This document shows positions 1 to 8,210 of a stretch of 14,669 nt of DNA, in pieces. The DNA is taken from positions 1 through 14,669 of the forward strand of contig JAPOVO010000118.1 in assembly GCA_026708165.1 (NCBI GenBank). Direction: 5' to 3'. The notes beneath the pieces were generated by a model. It made no database searches, had not been told where the DNA came from, and saw only the letters and a list, made by a program, of their open reading frames with translations. A program made the position numbers and the translations under genes. How positions within the stretch are numbered: the stretch's first letter is position 1; every line of letters starts with the position of its first letter. This DNA is from Chloroflexota bacterium (GTDB taxonomy: Bacteria > Chloroflexota > UBA11872 > VXNJ01).

Positions 1-654
1 TGCGGGAAAGTCGCCGGCCCCAGCGTGGAACCGGGGCTGGGGAACGCGCGGGAGGCGGCGGATGCCACCGGTCTGCCGGTGATGGTCCACCCCAATGACG
101 CTCAGGGCTTCTCCCTGGACGACGTGCTCGCCTATCTGAAGGCTGGCGACATCGTTACGCACTGCTTTCACGGCATGGCCGGCGGCATACTCACGAGGGA
201 CGGGCGCGTGCGCGACAGCGTCAGGCGGGCCGTCGACAACGGCGTACTGCTCGACGTGGGACACGGTCAGGGCAGCTTCGACTTCGACGTTGCCGAACGC
301 GCCATGGCCGAGGGCGTCGTCCCTCACACCATCAGCAGCGACCTGCACGTCTACAACCTGCACGGCCCAGTATTCGACCTTGCCACGACCGTCAGCAAGT
401 TCCTGCTGCTCGGTCTCGATCTGCCCGACGCCCTGCGCCGCTGCACGGCCTCCCCGGCCGAGGTCATGGGGATGAAAGGCGAGATCGGTACTCTCGCGCC
501 CGGAGCCGCGGGCGACTTGACAATCCTACGCATCGAGGAGGCGCCGTACGCGTTCGTGGATTCATACGGGAAGGAGCGCCGCGGCGACATGAGGCTGGTC
601 CCGGCCAGGGTAATCAAGACCGGCAGAGAGATCCCGGCGGTCGTCAGAGGTTAG
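1..654 (+). CDS. Amidohydrolase/deacetylase family metallohydrolase (dihydroorotase-like), 5'-truncated
   Basis: The frame is open from base 1 and stops with TAG at 652-654, so 217 C-terminal residues are present and the true start lies outside the window. The GTG at 25 is an internal codon. The protein matches the amidohydrolase branch often labelled deacetylase or provisional dihydroorotase. Visible metal-site motifs are MVH (His30), THCFHG (His54, His57), DVGHG (His88) and SSDLH (Asp114). Lys3 lies where the carboxylated bridging lysine of the family would be expected. The C-terminus has the usual composite beta domain (GTLAPGAAGDLTI). The family hydrolyses cyclic amides or N-acyl groups with a binuclear metal centre; the substrate cannot be told from sequence. 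The gene converges with the ThDP enzyme, with only 7 bp between stops. Family assignment is firm; substrate unknown. Confidence 0.88.
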   Translation, partial: CGKVAGPSVEPGLGNAREAADATGLPVMVHPNDAQGFSLDDVLAYLKAGDIVTHCFHGMAGGILTRDGRVRDSVRRAVDNGVLLDVGHGQGSFDFDVAERAMAEGVVPHTISSDLHVYNLHGPVFDLATTVSKFLLLGLDLPDALRRCTASPAEVMGMKGEIGTLAPGAAGDLTILRIEEAPYAFVDSYGKERRGDMRLVPARVIKTGREIPAVVRG

Positions 655-661
655 TCTGGGT

Positions 662-2251
662 TCAGTTCAGCGTGTAATCGATGACCGTCGGCCTGCGCCG
701 CCGGTACGCCGCCCGTATCGCCCGGCACAGGTCGGAAGGACTAGCTACGCGCACGGCTGAAACGCCGAAAGCTCTTCCAAGCCTGACGAAGTCGGGTGTC
801 TCCAGACTGCACTCGATAGTGCGGCCATAGGTCCGCCGGAAAGCGACCTCCAGCTCCATGTAACCGCCGTCGTTGAGGACGACGATCGGCAATGGAAGTT
901 CAAGCGCCAGGGCGGTGGACAGCTCCTGGCTGGTGAACATGAAGCCGCCGTCGCCTACCAGGGCGACCACTTTCCTCTCCGGCATGGCGACCTTAGCGCC
1001 GATGGCCGCGGGCACCGAAAATCCGAGCGTTCCGAAGTAGACGGGAGAAAAGAACGTGCGTGGCTGGTAGACCGGGAAATGCCTCGGCCCCTGATAGCAG
1101 ACGGTCGTCATGTCATTGAACAGAAGCCCATCCCGCGGCAGCGCCTCGCGGACCGCTGCGAGGATCCCGACGGCGGGTTCTTCACCGGAGGCATGGGTGG
1201 AGCGTCGAATGGCCTCGATTTCGCGTATGCGGTTTCGATGCAGCTCCAGCGGTCTGGTCGGCATATTCCGGGCCATCTCCTCCAGGGTTGGCCTGGCGTG
1301 CGCATGAATGCCCTTGACCGCCGGATAATGCCGACCAATGATCCGCGAGTCGATGTCGATCTGAATGATGTTGCGTGGAAGAGGCAGACGCCAGTTGTCG
1401 GTGTTCCTGGCGCTCAGACGCGACCCGACAACCAGCATCGCGTCGGCGGATGAGACCAGTCTGTCGAACGACTGGTCGCCGCGCCACCGGCAACCCACCG
1501 ACAAAGGATGATCCTCAGGAATCGCCCCTTTGCCGTTGACGGTGGTAAACACAGGCGCGGACAGCTTTTCGGCCACCTCGATCAGCGGCTTCGAAGCGTC
1601 GGCGGCAACCACGCCGCCCCCCGCCAGGATTACTGGATTCACCGAGGCGACGAGAAGCTTAATAGCCTGTCGAAGGACCTCGGCGACGGGTTCCAGCGGT
1701 TCCGGCGTGACCATCCGTGGAATCCTGACCTCGGTCCGTTTGTCCACGAGGTCAAGTGGGATTTCTATCGACGCCGGCCCCGGGCGGCCAGCCCGCATGT
1801 GATGCAGCGCGTCGGCGACCGCACCCGGAATATCGGAGACCCGCCTCACCCTCCGGTGCCATCCCACAATCGAACCGACCAGACCCGACTGGTCGCGCAA
1901 TTCGTGCAGGTAGCCGACGTCCCGCCCAACCATCGAGGATTCGAGCGTGGTGCATACGTGTAGAACCGGCGAAGACTCCGCCTGCGCTTCGCCGAGCGGA
2001 GTGGCGATATTCGTCACGCCCGGCCCTGTGATGGTAAGCGCGCAGGCTATTCGTCCCGACGCTCGCGCATAGCCGTCGGCCATGAATCCCGCGCCCTGCT
2101 CGTGCCTGCACATAACGTGCCGGATGTTGGGACGATCTAGAAGCGCGTCGTAGATTCCAGCCGTGTGGACTCCTGGGATGCCGAATATCGTGTCAACGCC
2201 CCCGGCCTCAATAGACGCGAGAACGGCCTGCCCACCTGTCATCACGGGCAT
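662..2251 (-). CDS. ThDP-dependent acetolactate synthase-like enzyme
   Basis: This 529-residue protein has the three-domain layout of the acetolactate synthase/benzoylformate decarboxylase superfamily. The N-terminal pyrimidine-binding domain carries the catalytic glutamate in RHEQGAGFMADGYA (Glu51). The central domain spans about 190-325. The C-terminal pyrophosphate-binding domain has the GDG...N motif (Gly433-Gly435, Asn460). It would decarboxylate or ligate 2-oxo acids; no small regulatory subunit gene is adjacent, so true acetolactate synthase for branched-chain amino acids is not established. I chose the ATG at 2249-2251 because AAGGAA precedes it by 7 nt and family homology begins at once (MPVMTGGQAVLASIEAGGVD). 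The frame stays open upstream to 2374, but that part lies inside the preceding gene and reads as low-complexity basic sequence. It follows the membrane protein gene by 37 bp on the same strand. Confidence 0.88.
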   Translation of the reverse strand: MPVMTGGQAVLASIEAGGVDTIFGIPGVHTAGIYDALLDRPNIRHVMCRHEQGAGFMADGYARASGRIACALTITGPGVTNIATPLGEAQAESSPVLHVCTTLESSMVGRDVGYLHELRDQSGLVGSIVGWHRRVRRVSDIPGAVADALHHMRAGRPGPASIEIPLDLVDKRTEVRIPRMVTPEPLEPVAEVLRQAIKLLVASVNPVILAGGGVVAADASKPLIEVAEKLSAPVFTTVNGKGAIPEDHPLSVGCRWRGDQSFDRLVSSADAMLVVGSRLSARNTDNWRLPLPRNIIQIDIDSRIIGRHYPAVKGIHAHARPTLEEMARNMPTRPLELHRNRIREIEAIRRSTHASGEEPAVGILAAVREALPRDGLLFNDMTTVCYQGPRHFPVYQPRTFFSPVYFGTLGFSVPAAIGAKVAMPERKVVALVGDGGFMFTSQELSTALALELPLPIVVLNDGGYMELEVAFRRTYGRTIECSLETPDFVRLGRAFGVSAVRVASPSDLCRAIRAAYRRRRPTVIDYTLN

Positions 2252-2288
2252 CGCACGGTTCCTTCGAGAGCGAGTCCTCTTTTCGAGT

Positions 2289-3038
2289 TTATAAGAACGC
2301 CCAACCCGCCAGGCCGCCGACGGCGGCACTGGAGACCACCACGAGCGAACCCGCGATCCAGCCGCGCGCTCCATCCCGCCACAGTCTGAACGGGAGCGGC
2401 GTCGACGCCAGCAGCAAGGCGGCTGCGGCGGCGTTCGCTCCGCCCTTCAGCAATAGCAAGGACGCCAGCGGCAGCTCCATGCCAGTTCCGCGCCTGGTCA
2501 GCGTTCCGACAATCGCCCCCAGCAGGGCGCCTACCCAGACCGTGCGGCCGAACAGGTCGAATCCAATCTGGTAGGGAACGAAGACCGCGATCACGCCCGC
2601 CACCGCGCACGCGCCGAAAAACCACAACCCAACCTCATCAAACCGCTCCGTCATCGCCTTCCAGAGGCGTTTGGCCTGATCCTTCAAACCGGCCTCCGGA
2701 AGTTGCGGCCCGGCGGCGCCCAGCCATCGCTCGATGACAACTGATCTCTCGCTTCCAGTTGCGATCGTCGCTCCGGCCGCCAGCGCGGCGGCGACGAACC
2801 CCGCCCGAACCAGCGCGAGCCACAGCCCGAATCCGAGCGTCCCAAAGATCGAGGGCGCCGCGAAGGCCAGCCCCGCTCCAACGAGCAGGGATCTGTGATT
2901 TCGCGGTCCGCCAGCCTCCCGACCGCGCAGCATTTCCGTCATCCCCGCGCCCGCGATCAGGGCCAGGATTATCCACGGCGCGAGTGTAACGAGGAAATCG
3001 CGAAACTTGATGAATACCGCGAGCGCGTCGGCCGGCAC
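2289..3038 (-). CDS. Polytopic membrane protein resembling DUF318/YraQ-type permeases
   Basis: This 249-residue protein has hydrophobic segments at about 14-35, 48-66, 68-95, 137-157, 166-182, 186-212 and 226-249, with a charged loop near 97-135. The second half (segment after VPYQIGFDLFG, then MELPLASLLLLKGG and ALLLASTP) resembles the second repeat of the DUF318/YraQ/ArsP permease family. In that family a Pro-rich re-entrant turn is followed by a Lys-Gly and a hydrophobic helix. The first repeat lacks the Cys-containing PxCSCG motif of many members. The start is GTG at 3036-3038, 13 bp after the thioredoxin stop; I see no strong ribosome site, so the genes may be translationally coupled. 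Transport substrate is unknown. The membrane location is clear, but the family call is tentative. Confidence 0.6.
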   Translation of the reverse strand: MPADALAVFIKFRDFLVTLAPWIILALIAGAGMTEMLRGREAGGPRNHRSLLVGAGLAFAAPSIFGTLGFGLWLALVRAGFVAAALAAGATIATGSERSVVIERWLGAAGPQLPEAGLKDQAKRLWKAMTERFDEVGLWFFGACAVAGVIAVFVPYQIGFDLFGRTVWVGALLGAIVGTLTRRGTGMELPLASLLLLKGGANAAAAALLLASTPLPFRLWRDGARGWIAGSLVVVSSAAVGGLAGWAFL

Positions 3039-3051
3039 TATGGCTTGCTGA

Positions 3052-3651
3052 CTATCTGGGCCGCTGCCCGAGCAAGCGCTCTATGCGCGATTCCATCTGC
3101 GTGCGATTCAGGACTCCAGGTCGAATCTCGTCGACCCGCCCCTCGGAATCGATGAATACGTGGGTCGGCAGCATACGCACGCCATAAGGACCGCTGACTG
3201 TGCGGTTTGGATCCAGTAGCGAACCGAACGTATACGGTTCGAGAAACACGCGAACGGTCTCGAGGTCTTCCCCTACGTTTATGGCCAGATAGTTCCAGTC
3301 CCGGTCCGCCAGGTTGCGGACTATGGCCTCCGTATCCGGCGCTTCCGCCCGGCATGGTCCGCACCAGGTCGCCCAGAATGTGATCCACGTGGGACCGGTC
3401 CCCCCAACTTTCGAGAGGCGAACCGCGGTACCGTCCAGGTTGGTCAACTCAAAGTCGGGCGCGGCATGTCCCACGCGCAGCGCCGGGCCGTCGGCAGTGA
3501 GTGGCCCGGCGACCTCCTGCGACGAGACGAAGCCCAGGCCTGGATCCACCTGAAGCCCCATCGCGGACAGCGCCAGCGCAACGGCCGTCACCGTCACAGC
3601 CACCAGGGACGCGAGAGGGGTGGCGCGTAGAGTCGCGAGCATGACCCCCAT
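3052..3651 (-). CDS. TlpA/ResA-like membrane-anchored thioredoxin
   Basis: The 199-residue protein has one N-terminal hydrophobic segment (about 11-34) without a lipobox Cys, so it is probably anchored with its domain outside the membrane. The thioredoxin fold covers about 58-195. It includes HAAPDFELTNLDG (AhpC/TSA-type entry strand), the redox motif WCGPC (Cys97, Cys100) and the cis-Pro loop MLPT (Pro162). Such proteins reduce or exchange disulfides, for example in cytochrome c maturation. Two ATGs compete for the start (3651 and 3642); neither has a strong ribosome site, and I keep the longer one. It is the first gene of the minus-strand cluster leading into the permease-like and ThDP genes. 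It is divergent from the penicillin-binding protein gene across 97 bp. No CcdA or cytochrome gene is nearby to name its partner. Confidence 0.87.
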   Translation of the reverse strand: MGVMLATLRATPLASLVAVTVTAVALALSAMGLQVDPGLGFVSSQEVAGPLTADGPALRVGHAAPDFELTNLDGTAVRLSKVGGTGPTWITFWATWCGPCRAEAPDTEAIVRNLADRDWNYLAINVGEDLETVRVFLEPYTFGSLLDPNRTVSGPYGVRMLPTHVFIDSEGRVDEIRPGVLNRTQMESRIERLLGQRPR

Positions 3652-3748
3652 TTTCCGTGAAGCGGTGACGTTAAAAAGAGCTTACCAACCAAAATTCCGT
3701 CCCGGGAGCGTGCCGCCAGCCCGGTGAGCCGCACTAAAATCGGACGAG

Positions 3749-6553
3749 ATGCCGCTACGCAGATCCCTCAGGGGTAGGTACCGCCGAAAAAACGGCAAGG
3801 CCGGGAGACTGCTCGCCCTTGCCGCTCTCCCATTGATGGCGGTGCTGATCGTAGCCACGTCCGTCGCGCTCGCCCTCATCGCCGGATCCGCTATCGCGTT
3901 TGCAGCCGCGGCCGCGTTGTTCGACGATCTGCCGTCGATCGAGAGCGTTTCGGGCGTCCAGAGCCGGTTTTTCGAGAACTCCACCGTATACGCACGCGAC
4001 GGGACCCTTATAGGCGAGCTGATCGACGAAGGGAGACGCACCGTCATAACCCACGACGACATCCCCCAGGTAGTGAAAGACGCCACCATCGCGGCTGAGG
4101 ACGCAACCTTTTACGACAACCCCGGCGTCGATCTGCGCGCCGTGCTCAGAGCGGCTTGGCTCAACCTTCAGGCCGGAACGATCGTTTCCGGATTCAGCAC
4201 CATCACCCAGCAGGTCGTCAAGAACACGCTTCTCAGTCCCGAAGAGACTCTGGAGCGGAAGCTACGCGAGGTGGCCCTTGCCTATCAGCTATCCCAGCGG
4301 TTTTCGAAGGACGAAATCCTCGCGATATACCTCAATCAGAACTTCTACGGAAACAGGGCCTATGGCATAGCGGCCGCGGCGCTGACCTATTTCGACAAAG
4401 ACCTCCACGAATTGACGCTCGCCGAGGCGGCAATGCTGGTCGGCATACCCCGTGCGCCATCGACGGAGAACCCGCTCGTCAACGAGGACGCCGCCATTCG
4501 CAATCAGCGCAATGTGCTCGACCTCATGGTCAAGAACCGCTTCGTCACCCGCCTGCAGGCCGACGAGGCCGCCGCCCAGAAGCTGGTCTATTCGCCGCCT
4601 CAGGCGAACATCGGGCCTTCGCCGCACTTTTTCAACTACATCGTCGACTACCTGCAGGAGCAGTACGGCCCCGAAATCAGCCGCGAGGGCTGGTCTATCA
4701 CGACCACGCTCGACCCTGCACTTCAGGCAAAGGCCGAGACCGCGGCCCGGGAGCATGTGGCCACGCTCGCCGACCGGGACGTTGGAAACGGCGCAGTCGT
4801 AGTGCTTGATCCTGCAAGCGGTGAGATTCTCGCGATGGTAGGGAGCGTCGACTTCACCAGCGAGGAGATCGACGGACAGGTCAACATGGCGCTGGCTCCA
4901 AGGCAGCCTGGTTCGGCGTTCAAGCCCTTCACGTACGTTACGGCGCTCGGCAAGGGCTACAACGCAGCAACGATGCTGATGGCCATAAAGACCGTCATAC
5001 CGATACCCGACCAGGAGCCTTACGAGCCGGAAAACTACGACGAGAAGTTCCACGGACCCGTTCGCATGCGGGTAGCGCTGGGAAGCTCTTACAACATCCC
5101 CGCCGTCAAGGCCCAGCTGTTCGCGGGAGTCCCGGACGTTCTGGAAACGGCCCGGCGAATGGGTCTGACAATTTCGGGCGGGACCGAGCGCTTCGGTCCT
5201 TCGCTCGCGTTGGGAGCCGCGGAGGTCCCGCTACTCGATCTCGCCGCCGCCTACGGGGTGTTCGCCAACGGGGGACTTTACGTCCGCCCCAATCCCATCC
5301 TCCACATCGAGGACAGCCAGGGCAACGTCATCGAATCCCGAAAACCGCCAGAGGGGGTCAGCGTGCTCAGTCCGCAACTCGCCTACCTGATGACCAACGT
5401 TCTTTCAGACTCTGAGGCTCGGATACCGGGCTTCGGCGAGCGCAATATTTTGACACTGGAAAACCGTCCCGGAGCCGTCAAGACGGGCACCACAAACGAC
5501 TTCAGGGACGCCCTCACCGTCGGTTTCACTCCCCAGCTTGTAACCGCCGTGTGGGTCGGAAACGCCGACAATTCGGAGATGGACAAGGTGCCGGGATCTA
5601 GGGGCGCCGGCCCGATATGGAACCGGGTTATGACGGAGATCCACGAGGGTCTGCCGGTCGAAGAGTTCGTGCGTCCCGAGGGGCTTATCGAACTCGAAGT
5701 GGACGCCGTCTCCGGCCTGTTGCCAAGCCGCTACACCCCGGAAAAGATCGAAGAGCTGTTCATCCCTGGTACTGAGCCTGCCCAGATGGACTTCATCCAC
5801 CAGCCCATCCGGACCCACACCCTCACCGGCAAGAGGGCCGGACCGTCCATACCCCCCGACGAGGTGGAACTGAAAATCTATCCAGTGCTGCCGCCCGAGG
5901 CCGAAGCATGGCAACGGGAACAAGATGAAGATTCACCTTTCCACTTGCCGTCGAGCGAGTTGGCGACGGCGCTCGACTCGCCCACCGAACTCGGCGACGT
6001 CGCGATTGCCATACCGTCACACAGGCAGAACATTCGCAGCATCCTCGAAATTCATGGAAACGCCCGCGGCCCAGGTTTCCTCGACTACACACTCGAATAT
6101 GGCTTGGGAACCGCTCCCGGCGGCTGGGTCAGAATCGGCGATGTCGTTACCGAACAGAAATCGCGCGACCAGCTCGCCGCCGTGGACACCGCACAGCTAC
6201 CCGACGGCATCTACACTCTAAGGCTCAGCGTTCGGCGGGAAGGCAACGTCACCGAAAGCGCGTATCGCCAGCTCGTGGTGGATAATGAGTCGCCCCAGAT
6301 CGCCGTCAAGGATCTCGAACCTGGCGACACCCTGCCGCGTGGTCACATCGCGTTCAGAGTCGAGGCGGCGGACAACGTCGCCGTGCTCTCCGTGACGTAC
6401 TTCATCGACGGGGAATTCATCGCCGAATCGCTAACGCCGCCGTACGGGATAACCTGGAACGCGGTCCCCGGCGAGCACACCCTAAAGGTCATGGCCAGGG
6501 ATGGAGCCGGCAATTTCACCGAGATCGAGCCGGTGCCATTTCATATCCCATAG
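3749..6553 (+). CDS. Class A penicillin-binding protein (PBP1A-type transglycosylase/transpeptidase) with C-terminal Ig-like modules
   Basis: This 934-residue enzyme polymerises and cross-links peptidoglycan. A cytoplasmic basic stretch (1-20) precedes one membrane helix (about 21-56). The GT51 transglycosylase domain (about 80-265) shows EDATF (catalytic Glu117), GFSTITQQ, RKLREVALA and ILAIYLNQNFYGN. The transpeptidase domain (about 340-640) has all three active-site motifs: SAFK (Ser389), SYN (447-449) and KTGT (578-581). After it come a linker (about 645-750), one beta-rich module (about 752-846, ending LVVDNESPQ) and an Ig-like module (about 850-934, with DNVAVLSVTYFIDGEF and GAGN). Such tails are, to my knowledge, common in Chloroflexota PBPs. 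In the first GT51 motif the usual His (EDxxFxxHxG) is Asn124. The ATG at 3749 has only a weak GGACGAG-like ribosome site. It is transcribed away from the thioredoxin gene. Confidence 0.95.
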   Translation: MPLRRSLRGRYRRKNGKAGRLLALAALPLMAVLIVATSVALALIAGSAIAFAAAAALFDDLPSIESVSGVQSRFFENSTVYARDGTLIGELIDEGRRTVITHDDIPQVVKDATIAAEDATFYDNPGVDLRAVLRAAWLNLQAGTIVSGFSTITQQVVKNTLLSPEETLERKLREVALAYQLSQRFSKDEILAIYLNQNFYGNRAYGIAAAALTYFDKDLHELTLAEAAMLVGIPRAPSTENPLVNEDAAIRNQRNVLDLMVKNRFVTRLQADEAAAQKLVYSPPQANIGPSPHFFNYIVDYLQEQYGPEISREGWSITTTLDPALQAKAETAAREHVATLADRDVGNGAVVVLDPASGEILAMVGSVDFTSEEIDGQVNMALAPRQPGSAFKPFTYVTALGKGYNAATMLMAIKTVIPIPDQEPYEPENYDEKFHGPVRMRVALGSSYNIPAVKAQLFAGVPDVLETARRMGLTISGGTERFGPSLALGAAEVPLLDLAAAYGVFANGGLYVRPNPILHIEDSQGNVIESRKPPEGVSVLSPQLAYLMTNVLSDSEARIPGFGERNILTLENRPGAVKTGTTNDFRDALTVGFTPQLVTAVWVGNADNSEMDKVPGSRGAGPIWNRVMTEIHEGLPVEEFVRPEGLIELEVDAVSGLLPSRYTPEKIEELFIPGTEPAQMDFIHQPIRTHTLTGKRAGPSIPPDEVELKIYPVLPPEAEAWQREQDEDSPFHLPSSELATALDSPTELGDVAIAIPSHRQNIRSILEIHGNARGPGFLDYTLEYGLGTAPGGWVRIGDVVTEQKSRDQLAAVDTAQLPDGIYTLRLSVRREGNVTESAYRQLVVDNESPQIAVKDLEPGDTLPRGHIAFRVEAADNVAVLSVTYFIDGEFIAESLTPPYGITWNAVPGEHTLKVMARDGAGNFTEIEPVPFHIP

Positions 6554-6630
6554 CCTTGTCTGTCGCGGGGTCTTCGGCCGCTCGATCTCGCGTGATTTCG
6601 TCGTCTTCGGCATAGACCTGGAGATTGGAA

Positions 6631-7490
6631 ATGATCGTCGACTCACACGTTCACGTCTTCTCGGCAAACTCGGTCAAATATCCGCTCTCGCCCTCGGCCC
6701 CCTACGACCCGGACCCCGCCCCGCTGGAGCAGTTGATCATCACCATGGGCATGAGCGGCGTGGACGTTGCCGTAGTCGTCCAGCCGCAACCCTACGAGTG
6801 GGACAACTCCTACCTCTCAGACTCTCTGGCGGAACAACCTGAACGGCTCATTGGAATAGGGCTGGTAGATCCGAGGTCGCCCGATGCCGCCGACAATCTC
6901 CGAGCTCTTGCAAAACCGGGCCGAATCCAGGGATTCCGACTCAATTTGGACAGCGACGACGAGGGTCTTTGGCTGACGGACGGGACGGTGGACCCGCTGT
7001 GGAAATTGGCCGCGGACGAAGGTCTGGTCGTGTGTCTGCAAATCGAGCCGCAACACGCCCGAAACGTTCAAACATTGGCCTCCCGCTTCAAAGCCACGCG
7101 CTTTGTGGTCGACCATCTGGGAAAGCCCGATGTCACGGAAGGCGCGTCGTATCCGAGCTTTCGCCCGATTCTCGACCTGGCCGGGCTGGAGGGCGCGCAT
7201 ATAAAACTGTCGGGCCTCTTTTATGCGTCCCGAGAGGATTTCCCATACGAGGACACGATCCCGATCGTTGAATTGGTCTGGGAAGCCTTCGGCGCCCGGC
7301 GCATGTTGTGGGGGACCGATTTCCCCAACATATTCAAGGCGTGCGGCTACCAGGCCGCCCTCGATCACGTCAAACAAGACTTGCCGTTTTGTCTGAAGAC
7401 GACAAGGCATGGATACTTGGTAAGACGGCCGCGTCGCTTTGGGACCTGCCCGACGGCACGGCGCCTGATCTTGAACCCGATTTGGAATAG
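6631..7490 (+). CDS. Amidohydrolase_2 family metal-dependent hydrolase, with a one-base frameshift near its 3' end
   Basis: The protein is a TIM-barrel hydrolase of the Amidohydrolase_2 family, which includes 2-pyrone-4,6-dicarboxylate and sugar-lactone hydrolases. Motifs visible are DSHVHVF (His6, His8), VVDHLGKP (His162) and WGTDFPN (Asp230). ATG at 6631 is preferred over TTG at 6625 because GGAG at 6620-6623 sits 7 nt before it. After Phe253 the reading frame as given turns into Arg-rich sequence and runs to TAA at 7500. The overlapping frame from 7389 instead encodes LSEDDKAWILGKTAASLWD, the expected final helix, and stops at 7488-7490. Inserting one T in the run 7387-7390 gives a normal 286-residue protein. 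Its stop then lies 3 bp before the molybdopterin gene. I take the gene as functional with a probable sequence error, though a real mutation is possible. Confidence 0.86.
7387..7390 (+). other. Frameshift site (T run, one base apparently missing)
   Basis: A run of four T within CCG TTT TGT marks the point where family-like sequence moves from one frame to the next. Five T would read CCG TTT TTG TCT GAA and keep the amidohydrolase in frame through to its TAG at 7488. I see no slippery heptamer or obvious downstream stem to support programmed frameshifting. Confidence 0.75.
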
Positions 7491-7493
7491 AAG

Positions 7494-8108
7494 ATGGTAA
7501 GAAGCCTGTTCGGCTCAAGACGAGCGAGACGCAAGAAGGCCGACGAGATGTATGGCGACAGGCTTCCGGCCGGCCAGCACACCGTCACCAACTGGCCCGT
7601 TCTAACTTACGGCTACACCCCCGATATCGCTCCGGAGGACTGGGAGTTTTCGATCACCGGGCTGGTTGAGCGGGAGTTCACCATGGACTTCCGGACCTTT
7701 CTGGCCGCCGGATCGGTGGTGATTCACGCCGACTTCCACTGCGTGACAACCTTCAGCGTCATGGACAACGACTGGGGCGGGATTCCTGTCCAGGCCATTC
7801 TCGAAAAGGCCAAGCCCCTGCCTGAGGCCGTCGCGGTTATGGTTCATTGCTACGGCGGATACACCACCAACCTTCTCCTGGACGACCTGGATCGCCCCGA
7901 AAATCTTTTCGCGCTAAGGCGCAACGGTGAACCGCTCGCGCGCGAGCATGGCGGTCCCATGCGGCTTATAGTCCCCCATCTATACGCGTGGAAGAGCGCC
8001 AAGTGGGTCAACGGCCTTCAGTTCCTGCCGAGAGACAGACCGGGCTTTTGGGAGGTCAACGGGTATCACATGCGCGGAGACCCGTTCGAGGAAGAGCGCT
8101 TCAGTTAG
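7494..8108 (+). CDS. Sulfite-oxidase-like molybdopterin-dependent oxidoreductase (YuiH type)
   Basis: The 204-residue protein is a stand-alone oxidoreductase molybdopterin-binding domain. The signature is FHCVTTFSVMDNDWGGIPV, with Cys83 as the expected molybdenum ligand. It also has the typical entry GQHTVTNWPVLTYG, the segment VHCYGGYTTNL and the exit HLYAWKSAKWVNGLQFL. Its length is close to single-domain YuiH-like proteins and far short of full sulfite oxidases, which add a dimerisation domain. There is no Tat signal or membrane segment; the N-terminus is merely basic, so it is probably cytoplasmic. The start ATG at 7494 follows the corrected amidohydrolase stop by 3 bp, with GGAA as ribosome site, so the two are probably co-expressed. 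Substrate and electron partner are unknown; no cofactor-synthesis gene lies in the window. Confidence 0.9.
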   Translation: MVRSLFGSRRARRKKADEMYGDRLPAGQHTVTNWPVLTYGYTPDIAPEDWEFSITGLVEREFTMDFRTFLAAGSVVIHADFHCVTTFSVMDNDWGGIPVQAILEKAKPLPEAVAVMVHCYGGYTTNLLLDDLDRPENLFALRRNGEPLAREHGGPMRLIVPHLYAWKSAKWVNGLQFLPRDRPGFWEVNGYHMRGDPFEEERFS

Positions 8109-8146
8109 CCGGACTGCGTTTGTGACGAAATCGCCTGCTCTCCGCT

Positions 8147-8174
8147 TTGTCATGGCATATCAGTGGGATAACAT
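8147..8174 (+). promoter_or_regulatory. Candidate sigma-70-type promoter before the LysM protein gene
   Basis: TTGTCA (8147-8152) and TAACAT (8169-8174) are separated by 16 bp, matching the -35 and -10 consensus at 5/6 and 4/6 positions. It lies in the 102-bp gap after the molybdopterin gene and 37 bp before the GTG start. It is a pattern match only. Confidence 0.38.
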
Positions 8175-8183
8175 TTGCGCAGA

Positions 8184-8199
8184 ACGCTGAGACGCTGAG
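8184..8199 (+). repeat. Tandem 8-bp direct repeat in the leader of the LysM gene
   Basis: ACGCTGAG occurs twice head to tail, ending 2 bp before the AGGAG ribosome site (8202-8206) of the LysM gene. It falls just downstream of the candidate promoter. It could be an operator or chance. Confidence 0.5.
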
Positions 8200-8210
8200 T
8201 TAGGAGCGGA

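Noticed and set aside
2252..2374. 41-residue N-terminal extension of the ThDP enzyme
   Set aside because: It overlaps the permease-like gene, is Arg/Ser-rich, and a strong ribosome site marks the internal ATG at 2251.
3652..3748. Promoters in the gap between the thioredoxin and PBP genes
   Set aside because: TAAAAT at 3735-3740 looks like a -10 element but has no -35 partner and would place the transcript start almost at the ATG; no minus-strand pair has proper spacing.
4289..5053. Open frame of 254 codons on the minus strand
   Set aside because: It lies antisense within the penicillin-binding protein gene, which has complete catalytic motifs; its translation is Arg/Val-rich with no recognisable domain.
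6817..7518. Open frame of 233 codons on the minus strand
   Set aside because: Antisense to the amidohydrolase; low-complexity composition and no ribosome site.
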